Part shown: in pieces, positions 32,701 to 45,900 of the stretch
How positions within the stretch are numbered: position 1 is the first letter of the stretch
Layout of the letters: each line of letters begins with the position of its first letter
Origin: Cristatella mucedo
Taxonomy: Eukaryota; Bryozoa; Phylactolaemata; Cristatellidae
Reading direction: 5' to 3'
Assembly (NCBI GenBank): GCA_009760855.2
Contig: WPIO01000031.1
Location: forward strand, 150,001-200,000
Length of the DNA stretch: 50,000 bases
Notes under the pieces: model-generated
What the model saw: the letters and a program-made list of their open reading frames with translations, nothing else
Database searches by the model: none
What the model was told of the DNA's origin: nothing
Translations under genes and position numbers: made by a program

Positions 32701-35700
32701 GTCGGAGTGCGCTTCCCAGCAACGGGCAAGTCTTGCCGTCGACGGAGATTTTTCAACTAGGATCTTCGCCGCCGTCCGCACTGCTGCAGACGACGAGTCG
32801 CAGCCGCTCCTGAACGCTCGCGGCGGCGGCGTCGCCGCCAACGCGAGCGAGCCATAGACCAGAAGTCCTTGCGCATGCCTTCGCATGCTCCGCCTAAGCG
32901 GCCAGCATCGAGCCGGCGCCTAGCAATCGAGCGGCAATCTGGACCGCCGCCGCGGCCCCCGCCGCCGCGGCCCCCGCCGCCGCGCTCCAGCTCCAGCTCG
33001 CCGCCGCCGCTCTCGCCGGCTAGAGCCGAGGAATGCGGTAAAGGCTACGCTCGCCCCTCGAGCGCCGAGCGCTGCGGGCGCGAATAGCGAGTCTCGGCGC
33101 GCCGATGCTGCGCCGGTGCGAGCAGGTCAGGCCGACGGGACGCGAGCAGGCGCTCGGACGGCATCGATCACGCGGCGCCTGCGCTTCTCTCCGGTCGTCG
33201 TGCCGCTCGTTCCCCGGACTAAACTTGAAATCTGTCGACAACAGATCGGGCTGTTCCGGTCCGCGTTCGCCGAAACTCAGAAACACGCTTCCGGCTTCTG
33301 TCGCAACTCGCTATGACTCTGCATCATTAGGTCTCAGCTAAAGACGCGTCAGTTCCTCTTAAGCTGCGTTTACGCAGCAGATTTTCCTCCTGACGAATGC
33401 CAACTTACCTCCTGGTCAGGACGTTGCATAAGCGATTCGACGGCAGACTTAGTCCCGCCCACAGCCCGTGCTCTAATCCGGGAGGCTGGTATGAAAGCGG
33501 GTTTCCGCGAAAAGACACCCGGACATCACCCGCAGAATTTGAGTTCGCCACTGCAGTTATCATTGTCGAGTATTATGAGAAGAATATAAGTAAAAGGACG
33601 GTAAGCATATAACAAAGCTTTTTTGGGTGAGCGAGCAGTACTAAGAAATGCGCACCGCTACTGGTGTGTAGGTTTATAGCGAAAAGTAACGCGCCTCGTT
33701 AGGGGTTTGTTGTTGGATTTGATAAACAGATTCGCCGTGTCTTCCGAATATAAATCCTTAAGCTTTGGCTACAATGCATAGCCATCCTATGCTCAAGGAC
33801 TTGCTCTGAAAGCCGCAATATAACTCGAGCCTACAAGCGGTGCCATTTTTATTTTGGCCGTGGGGTGTATGTGACGACCCCCGGGTTTTTTATTGGTCGG
33901 CTGGACCAACAAGGAGCCACAAAGTGGGAACAGATTCTTTTTCATCAGAGTCTGCAGACTTGGCTCCTCCCCAGCATACGGTGACGTAAAATGACGTAGT
34001 AGCCAAAATCCGTTGGAAATCGGGAAATCTGTGCAGAAGTCTGCCGTGCAAATGCAGCTTAACTTTCTTTGTAGGAGTCCCGGTGAGTCCCAGTCGTTTT
34101 GATTCTAGGTGCTTTGCGCACTTAGAGCCTGTGGATGATGCAGCGCACGTTGATAGACAGGTTCCTACTAATCTGTGGCCATGAGAGTCTTCTTGTGTGC
34201 TATGGCGTGCTGATTTAAATGTTAAAACCTTGTGCTTTTGCACGCTTGTCTAATCATGTTGATAATAATATGACATTTTAGAGTGTTCTGTGAGAAACTA
34301 TAACTCTTTCTCGGCCATTCACGTATGCTGCAAAGAAATCGTGTCAATTAGTTGCGAAGACGTCAAAACTCTCAGCACGAAAAGGGCAATTCATTCGCAC
34401 GTGTCGAATGCTGTGTATCGGGTTCGGTTTTAGTTTCTTTTAAATTCCATCAGGGAAGTAAAAGCAATGACGTCAGACGGGAGTTAGTGCTAGTCTTTGG
34501 GAGAATGCTAATAACAAGCACGGTCTCCCAAGGATCTGAGATTGATCAGACGCACAGCTAAACAAATTGATTCAGCAAAGGGACTCGTACGATGACGAAA
34601 CTGATTGAGGAACAGTTCGGCAAGATAGGCTTGAACAAGGGAGTAAAGAGACTTGACAGTGATTGAAAAAATCCTTGAAGTCGATGCGATTCGATAGGTA
34701 ACCTGTGCAGATAGGTGAGAAGTGGTGCAACGTGGTAGCTGCGACTTTCTCGGCAGACAGCTCCAGCTGCAGAGTTTTTTGCCAACCGTAAGCGGCTTGT
34801 TGCAAAAGCTGCTAGTAGTGATTTACGGTAGTCGAGTAAGAATGTTACAAATGCACGGAACAACTTGGATGTGGTATCCCTATCTAAATAGGTCCAACAT
34901 TACTCAATGATTTGTAGCTGAAATTAAGCAGACTTTACGGGGAAGCTGACGTGGGCGTCCGGTAAAAAGTTATTTTGGATTAGGACACGGATATTTCGTG
35001 CCGGTACTGCAGGAGACGGTACGGCTGAACGGTACCATTTTGAGGAATAGTTTATTGAATTTCCAAGTATCGATAGGTAAACCCATAAATCTTAAGTTTA
35101 TTTATCGTCATTCAAGCCATCCAACTACGAATGTCAGCAATGCATTCAGAAAGGAGTTCAGTGCTTAGACGTGCTTCCTTGCATGTCTTTAACGCTTTTT
35201 GGTTAATTGTTCTTTTGCAGTGACTGTAAATCTCCCGGATAGAGTTTTAGTTCCTTTAAGGCACTATGCAAACGACTTATTACTGCTAACAATTTAATTT
35301 TTATACGTTCATTACTAGTCTACGTACGTTGCATAGAATTGCCAGTTCGCTTTCGAAAGCAAAGTCAGCTACAGCAGTAGAAGTGGGTGGCCAACCACCG
35401 AAAAGATGGCAACGGATGGCAGCGGAGCCGCTGCGACAGCAGGTGGCAGAAGAGCAGCTAGGTGGCCAAAAAGTAGCCGTAGCGGCAGATAACCGCAGGT
35501 GGCAGCAGTATGCTGGCAGTGGGCTGTGCAGGGTTTATGAACGGTCACCTTCACTGGTGACCTTTGTTTAGCCTTAAACATGTTGGCCGTCTCAGGTAGC
35601 TCGGTCTTCACTCGTTGGCTGTGCTATATCATATTCTATGCCATCAGCTCCACGGTAACACTAATGCCAAAAGGATGTGCAGTAACCAGTTCGCCTGAGC

Positions 35701-36932
35701 CCGTCACCCGAAGCTCTAATTAGTCATTGTCGCCCCTTTGCTCCGGCCAATGCGCATTCATCAACAGGAGCCTACGAACCGGCCGAATTGCCATACCAGG
35801 CCGTCAGAGTACAAAGCTGCTTAAGGCGATCGCTCTAATTGCAAGTCTGCTGCTGCCATCGCGCCTTTTAAGGCTTAGCGACGGCTGGCTGCAAGCGATG
35901 AACAGTCATCCTTGCAATACCGGCACTCCTCCTGGCAAAGTTATCGGTATAAAGCCGCTAATAGAGCGACGACAGTGGCCACATTTCTGGCGCCTGAGGT
36001 TTCCCGACGTAATCTGGGCGACGTAATGTGAGCGATTGGACGAAGTAGCCTCTGTAGCTGCACTGGATCGCGTCAAATGCTCGGTGCGTTCGACAAGCTG
36101 AGCTAATCGGTGAAAGTGGGTGCTCCTATGTTCAAGGACTTGCTCTGAACGCGTCAATATAACTCGAGCCTACAAGCAGCCGCCAGAGTTATGAGATGCT
36201 GTATGTATCGTGAGCAATACCTAAAACGGGAATAGGAAAGAAATTGGGTTCGAGGGCGATCGCAAGAATGAGCAAGGCGGGACTGCGGCCGTAAGTAACG
36301 AGGGGGATGCAAATCAGCAGAAACTCGTAGAAAGAAGTGAGTTCTATTCTGCATACGATGAACTACTGACGGCCAGGCCCTGTACGACGTCCTCCTCCTC
36401 CATCGCTGCACCCGGAATGACTGAAACGCAGGCGAGAGAGGCGTCGTGCGTGGGAGTGACCGAGTGACAATGGGATTCCGGACAGTCAAAGTCAAGGACG
36501 AAGAAGTTCATATGTCGTGTCAGGGTCACGTGTTTTTGTCTCTGCTGCTGCTGCTGCTCAGCATTGCTGCTGCTGAATGTGAGTGTTCTGTCGGCAACTC
36601 TCGTTTCACCTGAGAACAGAAAAAAGTAATTCATCGGGGGATCCAAATGCTAACCCCTTCACTTGAATATCTGGAGGGTACTATACACTACAACGGTTTA
36701 CGTAAGGCAACCATCTCCTGGTCTTTGTCCTCGTCTTTGTCTTTCTCTCCAATGGCTTCACCTGGTTCCTTGATTTTCCATATCTCTTGTGTCCGTTCTC
36801 TTCCCGTATCTTTTGTCCCCTCCGTCTTTCTTTTCCCTGCTGTTCTTGTCTTTCCTTCCCTTTCCCTCTCCTCTCCCTGCTATTCTCTCGGTCTCCTTTT
36901 CTCTTCTCTGATTCTTTTCCTTTATCATCTCC

Positions 36933-36987
<55 letters not shown>

Positions 36988-39900
36988 CTCTTCCATTCTA
37001 TTCTCTGTCTCTCTTTCTCTGTCTCTTTCTCTCTGTCTCTTTCTCTATCTCTCTCTCTCTCTCTCTCTCTCGCTCCCTTTACTTTACCAACTTCTCTCTC
37101 CTCACTATGCCCTCGGTTCTTCCTAGCCCTTTCTCTCTGCTCCCTGCTCTTCCTCTCTCTGCTCTACTCTCTACTCTGCTCTACTCTCTACTCTGCTCTA
37201 CTCTCTACTCTGCTCTACTCTCTACTCTGCTCTACTCTCTACTCTGCTCTACTCTCTACTCTGCTCTACTCTCTACTCTGCTCTACTCTCTACTCTGCTC
37301 TACTCTCTACTCTGCTCTATACACAATCTAGCCTGCCCCTGCTCATCTCAGGTACTGGTTCATCAGCAACTAGAGAAAGAAGATCCCTAGCCATCTAGAG
37401 CCCATGCATTACTCCTTTTTTGAAGACGTCTGGATTTGCCGCTACCAAGCATGATTATCAGAATACGTAAGGTCCAAGTGTCATATCCTGTCCCAACTCG
37501 TGTAGACATCCGCACATGGATAGCAGCAATTTTTCTATATTAAACGATGATAAAACCAACTTACTAAATTTTGGAAAACCAAGCGTTATTCGGAAATTGG
37601 AAAGGCTAATTCTCAAAATTAGCTCTGTTGGCATATCTCCTGTTGAATCTGTCCGAAATCTAGGTGGTCCACTCCAAAGTGACCTTTCGTTAAACGACCA
37701 TACTAGCTCCACAATCAAGTCTGCCTACTTTCAGCTGCATAGCATTGCTAAAATTTGAGCTTGTTTGGATAGGGATACCACATCCAAGTAGGTCCAAGCA
37801 TTTGTGACAACCCGTCTTGACTCTTGTAACTTACTGCTTGCTGGCCTACCAGCATGGGCAATCAAGCACTTACAGCTGGTGCACAGTTCTGCAGCTAGGC
37901 TTGTTTGTCGCCGGCGTCGCAGATGCCACATCATACCACTTCTCGCCGAACTATACTGGCTACCAGTAAAGCAACGGATTGACTTTAAAGTTTTGTCGCT
38001 CACTTTTAGGTCCCTCGATTATTTGGCTCCAGATTACCTATCAGACCTACTTCCCCACCGGCCCAAGCCTCGTATCACCCGCGTGCAATCATGGTCTTGG
38101 AATGCCTTGGCATGATGCTGCTGCCTGTAATCCGGGTTACAACAATACAGTCAAATCTGCCTTTCCGCTACATAACATTGCTAAAATTCGGGCTTGTTTA
38201 GATAAGGATACCACGTCTAAGTTGGTCCATGCATTCGCGACATCCCGTCTCGACTTCTGCAACTCACTGCTTACTGGCCTATCGCCATGTGCGATCAGGT
38301 GATTGCAGCTGGTGCAAAACTCTGCAGCTTGGCTTGCCGGTCGTGAGCGTTGCAGTTGCCATATCACACCACTTCTAGACGACCTGCAATGGCTACCAGT
38401 CAAGCAACGGATCGACTTCAAGGTTTTGTCGCTCACTTTTAGGTCACTCCATTCTTTGGCTCCAGCCTATCTCTCAGATCTACTCCCCCACCAGGCCAAG
38501 CATCGTACCATCGCTTTTCAGAATCCAACAGTTTACCAATACCTCGTACAAACCTCAAATCCTTTGGAGACCGTGCATTTAGCTCGTGTGCTCCCAAAGC
38601 CTGGAACTCGCTCCCGACTTCCCTCACGACATCCCCTGACTTGACCACATTTAAAAAAGAACTTAAAAACACCTATTTAGGACAGCATTTAGTGGGTCCC
38701 TGTGATTCGTCCTTGATGTGCTTATGCGTGCTGACACTGTGCATGCTGCCACTAACCACACTTGCATGCTGACCTTGTGCATGTCACCCCTAACTATGTT
38801 ATTCATTTTGTTTATCAAGCATGATATCACTCACCATTCAATCGCATTTCCCTTTGCAGCAAACGTAAAGCGCCTAGAAAGAGATTGAGTTATCTGATGG
38901 TGCTTTATCAAGTGCATTATGATTATTATGCCTCAAAAAGGACAATAGTCAGGTCACTCCTTAGGAAGTAAACTACGGACCCAAAAAACCTTTCAAACAA
39001 AGCTTCTGTCGGTGTCCTTTTCAGCCATTTGTTGCATACAGGCCAATCGAGATTCGTCTGAGCACCTCCAACATGCCGCGCGTCGCTTGTTCTGATTCTA
39101 TTTTATTAAAAGAGATTTTTGGGTCGTATATATCGACAGCCGTCAACAACCTAATGAGCACTGCCCCTCCAGTAAGAGGTATAAGAGTCTTTCTTATACC
39201 TCCTGTAAGAGGTATAAGAGTCTTTCTTATACCTCCTGTAAGAGGTATAAGAGTCTTTCTTATACCTCCTGTAAGAGGTATAAGAGTCTTTCTTATACCT
39301 CCTGTAAGAGGTATAAGAGTTTTTCTTATACCTCCTGTAAGAGGTATAAGAGTTTTTCTTATACCTCCTGTAAGAGGTATAAGAGTTTTCCTGTTGACGG
39401 TTGTTGCTTTCATAATATTCGAATGAGCGTATTCTGCGTACTGTTAGTCACCAGTTTCTTTTCAGTGCTTTGTTTTTAGCTCAGCTAAAGTATACTAGGA
39501 AAGTTGTTCCAAAAAGGCATCTGGCATCCGATCGGCTAGCTGTTTCAAACAAATCGAGCGCCATTGAATGGATGGATGTTTTAGGCCGACTCGTTATAGA
39601 TGTCTGCGTAGCAATTATAGGACGTCAAATCTAAGGTGACTTAAGGCTTCGCTCACTCAGCGTTGAGGTTTAGTTCCCCTGAGAGGATTTCTGGGTATGC
39701 GAGCGGTCCGGCTTGTGAGCCCAACGCCGAGGTTTAGCTATCCTGAGAGAATTCCTGGCTCTGATGCAAGTGGTATGGCTGTGAGCCCATTTCGGCAAAG
39801 TAATGGCGAATAAATCCCGAAAGAGAGCCATCATAATTGTCACGTGCTTGTGCAATATATGCCGGACGGTAAGAGAACACGTTGAAGAATATGCTTTATC

Positions 39901-42900
39901 TAGATGCCTCGTGCTGGAAATTGTGTTACACTTACAAGCTTCGTTGCTGGCGCTCAATGCTAAGAACAAGACACGCGACGGTACCAACCACGGTTTTGGA
40001 GCTGTCTCGATATGCATTGATCGTACGCCGACACATGACCTCCACTACTATTCTAATTTGCTAGTGGATTGTCATAACTAGAGCAGCTATTAAAACTCCG
40101 GTATTCGCGAGTGGTAACCGTCAGCAGCCTGGTTACCCAATATCCGGAGATCGCACTCAGTCACGTGCGGCACTTTAATCAAGCTTTGAAGGTACTAAGT
40201 AGTTTAAATGATGTGATAACACGAGCACACGATTGTGGTGCTAGTTTTCTTCGCCGGTTCACTTAGCGTCTTCGCCCTTGCGTCAATTCTACCCTTCCAA
40301 GTCGATGGTGATCTTCTTGAAGTTAACTTCTTTCGCTTGAGTTTTGGCATTTCTCATTACTTCTACACGTAGGCATACGTAGAATAGTCCAGCCCCTGCC
40401 CCATTAGCCCATCTCAGTAACTTTAAAGTGTTAAAGTCTGCACTGCTGCCTTAAGTATTTACTGAATCGCGTGCCTTGCACACGTCGATAGAGTTAAATT
40501 GGGCTAACTCTTGAGCCAAACGGTGAGCCAAGCTGAACTCAGGACCTAGGAACTAAGCTAAAGCAGCTAGTAGTACTAGCCTTGCAACCATATTCATCAT
40601 CAGCTGCGATTGCCTAATGGCTTTTTTGGTTGGCCCAGCCAAAATATATAAATGAGCCGGAAGTCCAAGTTAGACTTGCTTTACGGTAGTCGCTCACTAT
40701 CTCTCTCACTACATTCATTCACATTCATGACATCAGTCCGTCAGCCATTCTTGTCAGCCACAGTCGAGGTTATCCATCGTTCACTGACCGCCGCTATTAG
40801 CTTGGATCGCTTTCACATCAACTTGCACGTCTGCTAGCAGTTGTGTATGCATACATTATTATCGTCGGTATAAGTTAATTATAAATTATTTTTATTATGC
40901 ATTGTAGGAGCAACTACTGCGGTGGTTGCAATGCGGAATTCTCTCTCGGAAACGGTTGTCGGCTAAGAAAGTCTCAATGTAAGTGAAGATTTCCGCTTCA
41001 GCGACCCGTGATCGCTTGCAGAAGATTTATCATCCTCCTACCAGCGGCATGGGCGTGCGTGCGTACGATTTAGCCAGTCAACCGCTCTCGACTCGCGGCC
41101 GTGCTCAATTCACTCGCTATCTTTCGCTGCCGTTCACATTCGCCTTGGGGCTCTCTGAGCTATAGAGCCTGCACTCTGTACTCCCGCGATGCGAGCCTCC
41201 TTCTGAGCTCTTTCGCTCTGAGCCTCCTTCTCGCAGCGGTCGCATTTTTCACCGGCCAATCGGTATGTCTTCAGCATCACCACGTGGCACCTATTGACGC
41301 TCGTTCGGTGTGCGGCAAAGCGAAAGCTGCCCCGGAAATACCGTATATATCTAATACGAGCAGCTGTGGAATCGCATCGCTGAGTCATACGCAGTTCCGT
41401 CATAGAAGACAACGCTTCGCCCACTATCTTGCCGCTTGATGGAAGTGCGCCATGTCATGCGATGCAAGTGCGCCACCTTGCGGCTCGGCGGACTTTCTCG
41501 CTTTCATTAGTAGAGATCTTGGTGATACCCTTTTTCTTGCTCCTCCAAATAAGCTCCCATTTTCCCCTTGATTTTTGTAAGATAACTATTAAGGATGTGA
41601 AGGCTTGGATGGACATTCTGCATCCCATCAATTTTCATATAGTTCTATATGAGAGCAGGAACCAGCAGCTCATAGTTTTCATTCTTGTCATAGCCCAGGA
41701 ATCTGTGAACCAGTATAGCATAGCTGTTGGAAGCCGCCTTCTCCGCCCTGTCCAGCTGCTTGGCGAATTCGTCACACCAAGCGATCTTCTTTACCTGCGG
41801 TCCGACGAAGTTGCCAGCTTTGACCTTTGCCTCCTACGGCTATGGGAAGGCATCTTGCAAATACTTGAAAGCAGCTCGCTCAGTGGAGCTGCGACGAACT
41901 GCTTAACGAGGTCTAACTTCAAGTGCAGCGGTGGCACGGATGCCTTCTGACGGTGCGACCAGCGGCTTCGCACTTGATGTTGTCCCACCGCTCGGTCCGC
42001 TGCGGCCAGTCCCCTTCTTGTGAAAGTTCGCTTTAGTGCACCGGCCGTCCCGTAATAAAAGAAAACAATGATCCTTCGTGAAACCACCACGAAGGCCAAT
42101 CAGGAATGACACCATTTATTTTAAAGTCTTGAATGACGTCCCAGCTATATTCACCATAGTTCAAGTCACTCAAGCGGCATCTCGACACTTGTGTAGTCCT
42201 TTTTAAGGTGCACATGGTGAGCTATTGGGAGAGACTGGTGTTTATGCTCATTATGAGGCAGCAAGGCTTGGATGCTTCAAGATATATAATTCATTTATAT
42301 AGCGCCCCAAGAGAACTTAATCTCTATTCAAGCGCTTCACATATGCCTCGGGGCTGAAGCCCACAACCTAGGTCGGGGCGAGCACCTTAACCACTAGACC
42401 AAACGAGCTCGGCGATGTGAACTACCAGTAAGTAGGATCCGTTCACTTGGATTACAGAACCGACCTACAGCCTCGAATACACTGGCCATACAGTTGCAGA
42501 AGTACGGCACATCTGGCTGACTGAAGAGGTTGAAGCAAGTCTGTGACCCTTTCTCTTATATGTTGCCTTTGCACTTTAATCCGATTGCAGCTCCACCACT
42601 CGGAGCTGCAATCGGATGAAAGTGCCTTGACTTCAGACGCTCAGCATTAGACTTGGTTAGACCAGGGTGTCTGATCACATCCATACAGTGTCTCTGGTTA
42701 GGGAAGTATTGCTTTCTCTATTCAGCCACATCTGGGAAACTAAAATTTACCCTACAGTATCTTACTTGCTTTCTTACTGAGTACTATTTCTCCAAAGGGA
42801 AGCTTAGGGCAGAATTTTAATGGGGCGATAGAAATGTGAAATGTGTGAATAAAGTGGTTGGTAGGTGCACTCTTGCCAGCAAGACATTTCGAAAAGTCTG

Positions 42901-45900
42901 CTATGGAAAAGTAGTTGCTTGAGTGATCAGTCCGTACCCGAGAAATACTTGGAATAGCACAACGTATGGCTCCTTTTTTCTCCCCTTGTACAGGCCTAAA
43001 AGCAAACCGGAATTATATAAACTAAACAATGGCATTTCACATAAGACCTAATATCGATTAAAAAATTGCATCTGGTCAGCATCAATTGTTCACCCTACCT
43101 TCACGACTTATCTTTCATTATTCGAACGTGAAATGAGGTGCCCTGGCAGGGCAGAGCTAAGGGGGCTAGTGGCGGGGGGGGGGGCGCCTTTGCCCCATAG
43201 TCTGGTTGGACCGCAGGCGCCGTCCGGCACCGTCATCCGTCAGCCCGCTAAAATGTCAGGGGCTCAGCACAAAAAAGGCCAACGTCAGCGGGTTGTATCG
43301 GTGTGTGACTCTGCGGAGAGCACTTAGCAGCAGTCATGGAAGGACAGCAGCAGCCGCCATAGCCACCACCAGCTGTATGTATTCCTGATGATGCAAGCGT
43401 CAAGCACATTTTCCCCCCTCAGCCACTCTCGCCGAACCCTCTTAATATTTAATGGCCGCCCCAGCGCCCCTGACGCCCGGCAGTCCGGTGGGGTTCACAA
43501 GAAGAGGACATCCGGCACACAGTTAGCGGTCGCTCGTTCCGACCGGCGGGCGGCACACCACTGGCATCGCCGACGCAACGTGCTGGTCGTTATTCACCTG
43601 GGCAGCAAGCAACGAGCGTCCTCGGAATCGGATGGACGCTAGCCGTACGTCTAAAGATTCTGACAGCGCTGGTCGCATCATCCGCGGCCGACCACGAACC
43701 CATCGCCATCAGCACCAGCAGTGACAATGCGACCAAAGAACTCGTTTTCGCCGTGCGGGATTCGGTGGTTCTTTTCAGAATCCTTGAGTAAGAATGACGC
43801 TCTTGCTTCGAACAGCGCACCGGCACTGCGCCAGCGGCGGCAACCTGAAGCTACGGCATCAGCAAAGGAAAGTGTTCAGCCGAGTTCAGCTTCATTGCCT
43901 GCATCAGCTAAGTCGGGTCAGGGTGACGTCCCTTCCCTAGCTCTGTTTTCCACACGGGCACTCGATGTCGATCAAAATCCCGAATCGATGCTGAATAGTT
44001 CGATGTGTGCGACCTCAACATTGCCGATTTGATTCGTCGTTAGCACTTACTTTTTGGGGAATGGCTCCTTGTACTACAGCCAGTGCGTCAGATAGTGGCG
44101 CTTAACAAAACCAGAACTTTTAAAAGATCCTGCATCGCCCTCAGCCATCTTAGTTTCAGACGGATAAGTGGACGGAGTATCCGCTTATAACTGAGAAAGC
44201 GTACTGCTTTGCATACGTTTTCCATCCTCGCGTGGCTTGGATTTGCTCCAGAAACTTGGGTGGGTTCGGCAACTGATAGAAGATCGGCGGCGGCCGTGAA
44301 GTTGCTAACCGTCGAAGCAACCTATTTAGGACGACGCACCAGTCACTCTGCATCGAAGCGATGCATATGACCTTTTACCGAGTGAAAGAAAAATGGAGCC
44401 ATACATCGCTCTAGAAAAGTCTGCTATTGAGAAGCAGGCGGCCGATGTGAACTCGGCTGCAAGGATTAATCAACGCACTACAATGAGAGCCCGAGCCCGA
44501 GCGCATCGCGTCACGTGCAAGTCTCGTGGAGTGACTCGTCGGACGACTTTGAGCTTGAGCCGCCACCGTGCTCGAGAAGGTCCCCACCGCCTGAAGATCA
44601 CCGAGGTTACCACCCTGACATTCAGTAGGAGACCACCATCCCTGCGTCGTTCGTAAGCGCCTCGATGACGACGACCGAGGCGAAGCTTATTGCAGCATTA
44701 TGGTGGACGAGACGGGCGAGATGCGAGAGCGGAAGAAGAAGAAGCCGGCTCATGGAAGCTGCTTCGTTCAAGTCAAGTACCGGCGTAATGAGCGAGCGAC
44801 ACGTCACACATCTGCATCGATCCTCTGCGAATTGTCATCATTGGCAGTCAGACGAATCGCCGTCGTCAGGTCATTTCTACCGCGGACAGGGCTGTGACGG
44901 TGCGCCCAGTGTGAGCATCGAGATTAACGGTGTTCGAGCGACCGATCAAGCAACTAAACGGATTGGCATAATACGCTCACTATTGGGCCAGCTAACCATA
45001 GTTTCGGTGTCGTACTGTCACGACATTGCCGCCGGCTTGGAATAGGTCGCCGATGTTACCAAAAACACTGGCCGTAGGTCCGAACTTGGAGACTACACTG
45101 CTGGGCTCAGGAGAGACAAGACAGTCTTCGTTTTTGCTAGCGGTACATGACCACTTAATCGACACGTTCGCAGCGACCTTTAAAGTCATTGAGCATTTTA
45201 TATAGAAGGGCAACACGGCTAACCAGAGAATGGTGGTGACGTGCCTCTTCGTCCGAATGCTTTCGTTTAACTATTGTGCAGGTATCGCAAAAACAGGATC
45301 GGGATATTGTCAACGCCTGGCACCTATGCAGTTGCACTTTCAGACGAAGACGTCGGACATTCGAACGGCTAGTTACGATGATCATTTGACAAAGATGTGG
45401 AAGAAGGTTCTGTCAGCACCATCAGGTCAAGGTTCCCGAAGTGACCGCCGATTAGATCCAACCAGATTGGCCTCATCGCAGCGAGCACACGAACAGCAAA
45501 TAACACCTCTCGCATTTCGACTTATTCTGTGTGGCAATTGACAAGATAATCAGAGCTTGACTTCCGGTTGGACATGTAGGCTCTGGAGAGGCTCCGCCTG
45601 ATTACTTGCATGGCTCCCCATAAAAACTTCTTTGCGTTCAGTATCGAACACCTTGTAGCCTTGCAACCAAATTTTACAAGATAGACTTTCCAGACGTTGA
45701 GCCGTTCCTGCTGAGACAGTGCCTGCACAACGCCGAGCTGGTTTGGTCTAGCGGTTAAGGTGCTCGCCCGACCAAGGTCTGACTGAGGTCGTGGGGTCGA
45801 GCCCCGAGGCATATGTGAAGCACCTGAATAGAGATTAAGTTCTCTTGGGGCGCTATATAAATGAATTGTATTTTTAATTATACAACTCGCGTAGGAAAAT

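Larger units (their letters stand above)
33040..36500. other. Gene B intron 2, interval without recognised exon
   Basis: Apart from the LINE fragment at 34255-34870 and the two dispersed repeat copies, nothing is recognised. No cysteine-module half with DPC or CGGC was found here. Confidence 0.45.

Noticed and set aside
39021-39426. Frames with PPVRGIRVFLI-type or KTLIPLTGGIR-type repeats
   Set aside because: The 33-bp hairpin unit is divisible by three and stop-free in two frames; hairpin symmetry explains the sequence better than coding.
41429-41950. 173-codon plus-strand frame
   Set aside because: It is the antisense of the decayed KVKAG-FVGPQ family gene, whose minus-strand motifs are recognisable in order.
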